Source: CAVQRB01 sp963715055
Lineage (GTDB): Bacteria > Pseudomonadota > Alphaproteobacteria > Rhodobacterales > Rhodobacteraceae
Assembly: GCA_963715055.1 (NCBI GenBank)
Contig: CAVQRB010000017.1
Span: 124,001 to 188,000 of the forward strand
Direction of reading: 5' to 3'
DNA length: 64,000 nt
A program made the position numbers and the translations under genes. Positions 60,742-64,000 of the stretch are shown here, piece after piece; within the stretch, counting starts at the first letter, position 1; each line of letters starts with the position of its first letter. The notes under the pieces are model-generated. The model worked only from the letters and a program-made list of their open reading frames with translations, was not told where the DNA came from and made no database searches.

Positions 60742-61743
60742 TCAAGCCGAGGATCCAGTTAAGCTCTGCTCTTGCAGAAGTACCATACCACAGCAGACTA
60801 AGATTGCTGCTGTCATCAGTTCCAAGAATTCCTCAAGGCAATTCGAAAGCCGAATGATAAATTCATGCTTTTCGGTAAATTCCAGAATTGAGGAGTCGGT
60901 CTCCAAAACTGCCGCAATCACGTTATTTACGAAATTCTCTAGGTAGTGATCATAGGTGTCCAGCATCATGGCCACTAGGAAGACAATACATGCGGAGATG
61001 AATAGCATAGCCGATTTCCGTATGCCTCTGGCCAGTTTCAGGCCAAAAAAACGCTCAGAAGCATGTATGGCTGCTAAACCTACAACAGAGCCGACGAAAC
61101 CGACCAGCGCCACAAATAAGGTTATGAAGTCCTGACTATCAACTCGTAGAGCGTCCGGAGTATCAGTAATTACAGTGTCTCCGAGGAATTCATGGAACTG
61201 AAAAATCTCGTCTATTGCACCTAGCATTACCAAAAATCCAAGAAAGGCCACCGCAACTCTTTGATAGGCTGGCAGGTGGCTTGTTCTAGACGCGAAGAAA
61301 AGTGCTAAAGCCGCCCATACTAACAGGCCAGAGGTCCAGTATCTGATAACGTTGTTTTCTCTGTCTATAGAAGAAGATGGATCCAAAACAGCAGATGCCA
61401 TACCCAATCCGACAGCATAGGTTAGGACCTTCGCCCAGCGACCGTGCTCGTAGAAATGGCGCATGAGTCCCCAGCGAATGGCGATAAGAGTCAACGTAAC
61501 CACTGCCACAGTCAGGAAAGCGCGCACAAATATCTGATCAAAGTCTTCGAACTGACTGTTCAAACCATCAGCAAAAAACAATGATAAAGTCAGGACCAAC
61601 ACATACGCCAGAATCAGTGAGCAACCGAGAGCAGTAATCGCGGTTAAACACAGTTTTGGATAATGTATGTGGTTTCTTGTAGCTGGACTCAAACCAGTTC
61701 CTCTCGTTCGGTTTTCGCGCAACTCACGCTTTAACACTTTCAT
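60742..61743 (-). CDS. Integral membrane protein of unknown function, A/T-rich
   Basis: 333 residues with about eight hydrophobic segments. Two charged motifs lie in or near membrane segments: AIDEIFQFHEFLGD (about 175-188) and, near the C-terminus, SNCLEEFLELMTA (about 302-314). From memory, pairs of DExxxxxHE and EExxEM-like motifs recur in an unnamed bacterial membrane family and might bind metal. The DNA is clearly A/T-richer than flanking genes (many AAA, TTT, ATA, TTA codons), which indicates acquisition. Start: the ATG at 61743 sits in the loop of a 9-bp hairpin and lacks a good Shine-Dalgarno. Confidence 0.65.
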   Translation of the reverse strand: MKVLKRELRENRTRGTGLSPATRNHIHYPKLCLTAITALGCSLILAYVLVLTLSLFFADGLNSQFEDFDQIFVRAFLTVAVVTLTLIAIRWGLMRHFYEHGRWAKVLTYAVGLGMASAVLDPSSSIDRENNVIRYWTSGLLVWAALALFFASRTSHLPAYQRVAVAFLGFLVMLGAIDEIFQFHEFLGDTVITDTPDALRVDSQDFITLFVALVGFVGSVVGLAAIHASERFFGLKLARGIRKSAMLFISACIVFLVAMMLDTYDHYLENFVNNVIAAVLETDSSILEFTEKHEFIIRLSNCLEEFLELMTAAILVCCGMVLLQEQSLTGSSA

Positions 61744-61754
61744 GCGTTAAAGCG
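61727..61754 (-). promoter_or_regulatory. Hairpin presenting the start codon of the membrane-protein gene
   Basis: CGCTTTAAC (61727-61735) and GTTAAAGCG (61746-61754) pair perfectly over 9 bp; the start codon at 61741-61743 is in the loop. A short frame, ATG-CAG-TTC-CGC-TTT-AAC-GCA-TGA, ends in an ATGA overlap with that start. Either translational control by structure or a protein operator is possible. Confidence 0.5.
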
Positions 61755-62073
61755 GAACTGCATCAATTGCTCGCGACTTAAAAACCGTTGACCTGTAAAG
61801 CACAAGTGCAGCCAGGCTCATCGCCATAACGTGAGATCTATGTGCGTTTGCGTCTGCTTCGTCCGCACAACACACCTTGAGGTCATCCCAACCCTCCCCC
61901 CACGCACCAAAGCATCGACACATCCCGGCATGTCGTTCCCGCTTCAAGCTCCGGCTCCCCGTTTCGCAAGGGGGACAAGGCACCGTCCCCTGCCTGCCCG
62001 TACCCTCTTCCATGCCGCGCCCCGCGCCTGTAAGAGGTGCCCAACATCGCAAAACCGGGGAAAGTCGAGGTCC
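61755..62073. other. Leader and promoter region of purL
   Basis: About 320 bp. No gene seen. The first 110 bp are A/T-richer and belong compositionally to the acquired gene; the remainder is G/C-rich with pyrimidine-rich stretches. No riboswitch recognised ahead of purL. Confidence 0.45.
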
Positions 62074-64000
62074 ATGCAAGAGCCAGCCATCACGCCAGAC
62101 CTGATCGCCGCCCATGGGCTGAAGCCCGACGAATACGCCCGTATTCTGGAGATCGTGGGCCGTGAGCCAACTTTCACCGAGTTGGGCATCTTCTCGGCGA
62201 TGTGGAACGAGCACTGCTCCTACAAATCCTCCAAGAAATGGCTGCGCACCTTGCCCACCACCGGCCCGCAGGTCATTTGCGGCCCCGGCGAGAATGCGGG
62301 CGTGGTGGACATCGGCGACAACCAGGCTGTCGTTTTCAAGATGGAGAGCCACAACCATCCCTCCTACATCGAACCCTACCAGGGGGCCGCGACCGGCGTC
62401 GGCGGCATCCTGCGTGACGTGTTCACTATGGGCGCGCGGCCCATCGCCGCCATGAACAGCCTCAGCTTCGGCGCGCCGTCGCATCCGAAAACGCGGCAAC
62501 TGGTCAATGGTGTGGTGGCCGGGATCGGCGGCTATGGCAATTGCTTCGGCGTGCCGACCGTGGGCGGTGAAGTGCGCTTCGATCCGGCCTACAACGGCAA
62601 TTGTCTTGTGAACGCCTTTGCCGCGGGCCTCGCGGATGCGGACAAGATCTTCTACTCGGCGGCCTCGGGCGTCGGCATGCCGGTGGTCTATCTCGGTGCC
62701 AAGACCGGGCGCGACGGGGTCGGCGGAGCGACCATGGCCTCGGCCGAATTCGACGACACCATCGAGGAGAAACGCCCGACCGTCCAGGTGGGCGATCCCT
62801 TCACCGAAAAGCGCCTTATGGAAGCCACGCTGGAGTTGATGGCCACGGGAGCGGTGATTTCCATCCAGGACATGGGGGCCGCAGGCCTGACCTGCTCCGC
62901 CGTGGAGATGGGCGACAAGGGCAACCTCGGCGTGCGGCTCGATCTCGAAAAAGTACCCGTCCGCGAGACCGGCATGACCGCCTATGAAATGATGCTGTCG
63001 GAGAGCCAGGAGCGCATGCTGATGGTGCTGCGCCCGGAACTTGAGGCGCAAGCCAAGGCCGTCTTCGACAAATGGGATCTCGATTTCGCCATCGTCGGCG
63101 AGACCATCGCTGAGGACCGCTTCCTCATCATGCTGAACGGCGAGGTCAAGGCCGACCTGCCTCTGAAGACACTCGCCGGCACCGCGCCGGAGTACGACCG
63201 TCCCTGGGTCGAAACGCCGCCCGCCGAGCCTTTGGGCGAGGTGCCGAACGTCGATCCGATCGACGGGCTGCGCGCCTTGATCTCAAGCCCGAATTACGCT
63301 GCCAAGGACTGGGTCTACACGCAGTACGACACGATGGTCATGGCCGACACGGTGCGCATTCCCGGCAAGGGCGCGGGCATCATCCGCGTGCACGGGACCA
63401 ACAAGGCGCTGGCCTTCACCTCGGATGTGACCCCGCGCTACGTCAAGGCCAACCCGGTGGAAGGGGGCAAGCAGGCAGTCGCAGAAGCCTACCGCAACCT
63501 GACCGCCGTGGGGGCGAAACCGCTGGCGACCACCGACAACCTCAACTTCGGCAACCCGGAAAAGCCGCAGATCATGGGGCAATTCGTGGGCGCGATCAAA
63601 GGCATCGGCGAGGCCGTGGCCGCCCTCGACATGCCGATCGTGTCGGGCAACGTGTCACTGTACAATGAGACCGACGGGGCCGCGATCCTGCCCACGCCCA
63701 CCATCGGGGCCATCGGCCTCATCGCACATACCGATGAGGTCATCGGCTTCGATGTGCGCGACGGCCATGTGGCACTGGTGCTGGGCGAGACGCGCGGCCA
63801 CCTGGGGCAATCCGCGATCCTCGCGGAGGTCTTCAACCGCATCGAAGGCGATGCGCCGCCCGTTGACCTCGAGGTGGAGAAAACCAACGGCGATTTCATC
63901 CGCGCCCAGCGCGACCTCATCAAGGCATGCACGGATCTCTCCGACGGCGGACTGGCGCTCGCCGCCTTCGAAATGGCCGAAGCCGCGGGGGTCGGCGTGC
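62074..64000 (+). CDS. purL: Phosphoribosylformylglycinamidine synthase subunit PurL (C-terminus beyond the window)
   Basis: 642 codons from the ATG at 62074 (GAGG 5-8 nt upstream) to the right edge; the family of small-type PurL has about 720 residues. FTELGIFSAMWNEHCSYKSSK, FKMESHNHPSYIEPYQGAATG, GGILRDVFTMGARP, VGGEVRFDP and QDMGAAGLTCS are its ATP and substrate sites. With PurQ and PurS it converts FGAR to FGAM. The small type implies separate purQ and purS genes elsewhere. Confidence 0.97.
   Translation, partial: MQEPAITPDLIAAHGLKPDEYARILEIVGREPTFTELGIFSAMWNEHCSYKSSKKWLRTLPTTGPQVICGPGENAGVVDIGDNQAVVFKMESHNHPSYIEPYQGAATGVGGILRDVFTMGARPIAAMNSLSFGAPSHPKTRQLVNGVVAGIGGYGNCFGVPTVGGEVRFDPAYNGNCLVNAFAAGLADADKIFYSAASGVGMPVVYLGAKTGRDGVGGATMASAEFDDTIEEKRPTVQVGDPFTEKRLMEATLELMATGAVISIQDMGAAGLTCSAVEMGDKGNLGVRLDLEKVPVRETGMTAYEMMLSESQERMLMVLRPELEAQAKAVFDKWDLDFAIVGETIAEDRFLIMLNGEVKADLPLKTLAGTAPEYDRPWVETPPAEPLGEVPNVDPIDGLRALISSPNYAAKDWVYTQYDTMVMADTVRIPGKGAGIIRVHGTNKALAFTSDVTPRYVKANPVEGGKQAVAEAYRNLTAVGAKPLATTDNLNFGNPEKPQIMGQFVGAIKGIGEAVAALDMPIVSGNVSLYNETDGAAILPTPTIGAIGLIAHTDEVIGFDVRDGHVALVLGETRGHLGQSAILAEVFNRIEGDAPPVDLEVEKTNGDFIRAQRDLIKACTDLSDGGLALAAFEMAEAAGVGV

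Overview
The window reads as a chromosomal segment of a marine-type alphaproteobacterium of the Rhodobacterales (Roseobacter group). The evidence is the high G+C with strong third-position G/C, a single-chain B12-dependent ribonucleotide reductase with a C-terminal zinc-ribbon-like tail, the lexA-comEC-gltX-gltA neighbourhood, the alphaproteobacterial LexA box (GAAC-N7-GAAC), TTAA-N7-TTAAC sites of the CtrA type, a holin of the gene-transfer-agent (GTA) release type, and a c-type cytochrome maturation cluster. No genus can be named from this alone.

Layout. 0-5 kb: truncated dgt, divergent erpA, a two-gene unit of unknown function (a protein with four FTTSM repeats and a larger partner) behind a CtrA/DnaA-type control region, then xthA, an SGNH hydrolase and an aldo/keto reductase. 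5-19 kb: HNH nuclease, an A/T-richer LysE exporter, an operon cobK / 3-methyladenine glycosylase / esterase, an MFS carrier, a squalene/phytoene-synthase-like protein with a methyltransferase and citramalate synthase, a cysS gene whose 3' end is broken by several small insertions, an aminotransferase, an MttB-family methyltransferase and an EF-hand protein. 19-30 kb: nrdJ (one-base frameshift) with elaborate palindromes behind it, tRNA-Pro(UGG), DUF192 and double cold-shock-domain genes, pdxH, fabI, a second LysE exporter, gpt, a small membrane protein and an aminotransferase. 30-42 kb: ppiD-trpE-M14 peptidase, an opposing polysaccharide-deacetylase-like gene, then trpG-trpD-ung-trpC-moaC-moeA with four-base or near-zero junctions, then lexA. 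42-47 kb: comEC, gltX, gltA. 47-59 kb: a long minus-strand run, indolepyruvate oxidoreductase, acyltransferase, murI, argC, ccmE, GH108 endolysin, holin, ccmF, ccmH, enoyl-CoA hydratase. 59-64 kb: LysR regulator, a possible small RNA, an A/T-rich membrane protein, and purL running off the right edge.

Most genes are housekeeping: DNA repair (xthA, alkA-like, ung, lexA), tryptophan, isoleucine (citramalate route), arginine, molybdopterin, fatty acid, purine and peptidoglycan-precursor synthesis, and cytochrome c maturation. Three loci deserve attention. First, the FTTSM-repeat/partner pair (0.7-2.2 kb) looks like a small dedicated system, with a hairpin between the genes and CtrA and DnaA sites upstream. 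Second, an endolysin-holin pair of GTA-release type sits inside the ccmE-ccmF-ccmH run, about 8 kb from comEC and lexA, which in Rhodobacter have known roles in GTA DNA uptake and regulation. Third, cysS carries an unusual cluster of insertions, several of which create perfect inverted repeats. The cysS and nrdJ frameshifts affect genes expected to be essential, so sequence error must be excluded before any biological reading.
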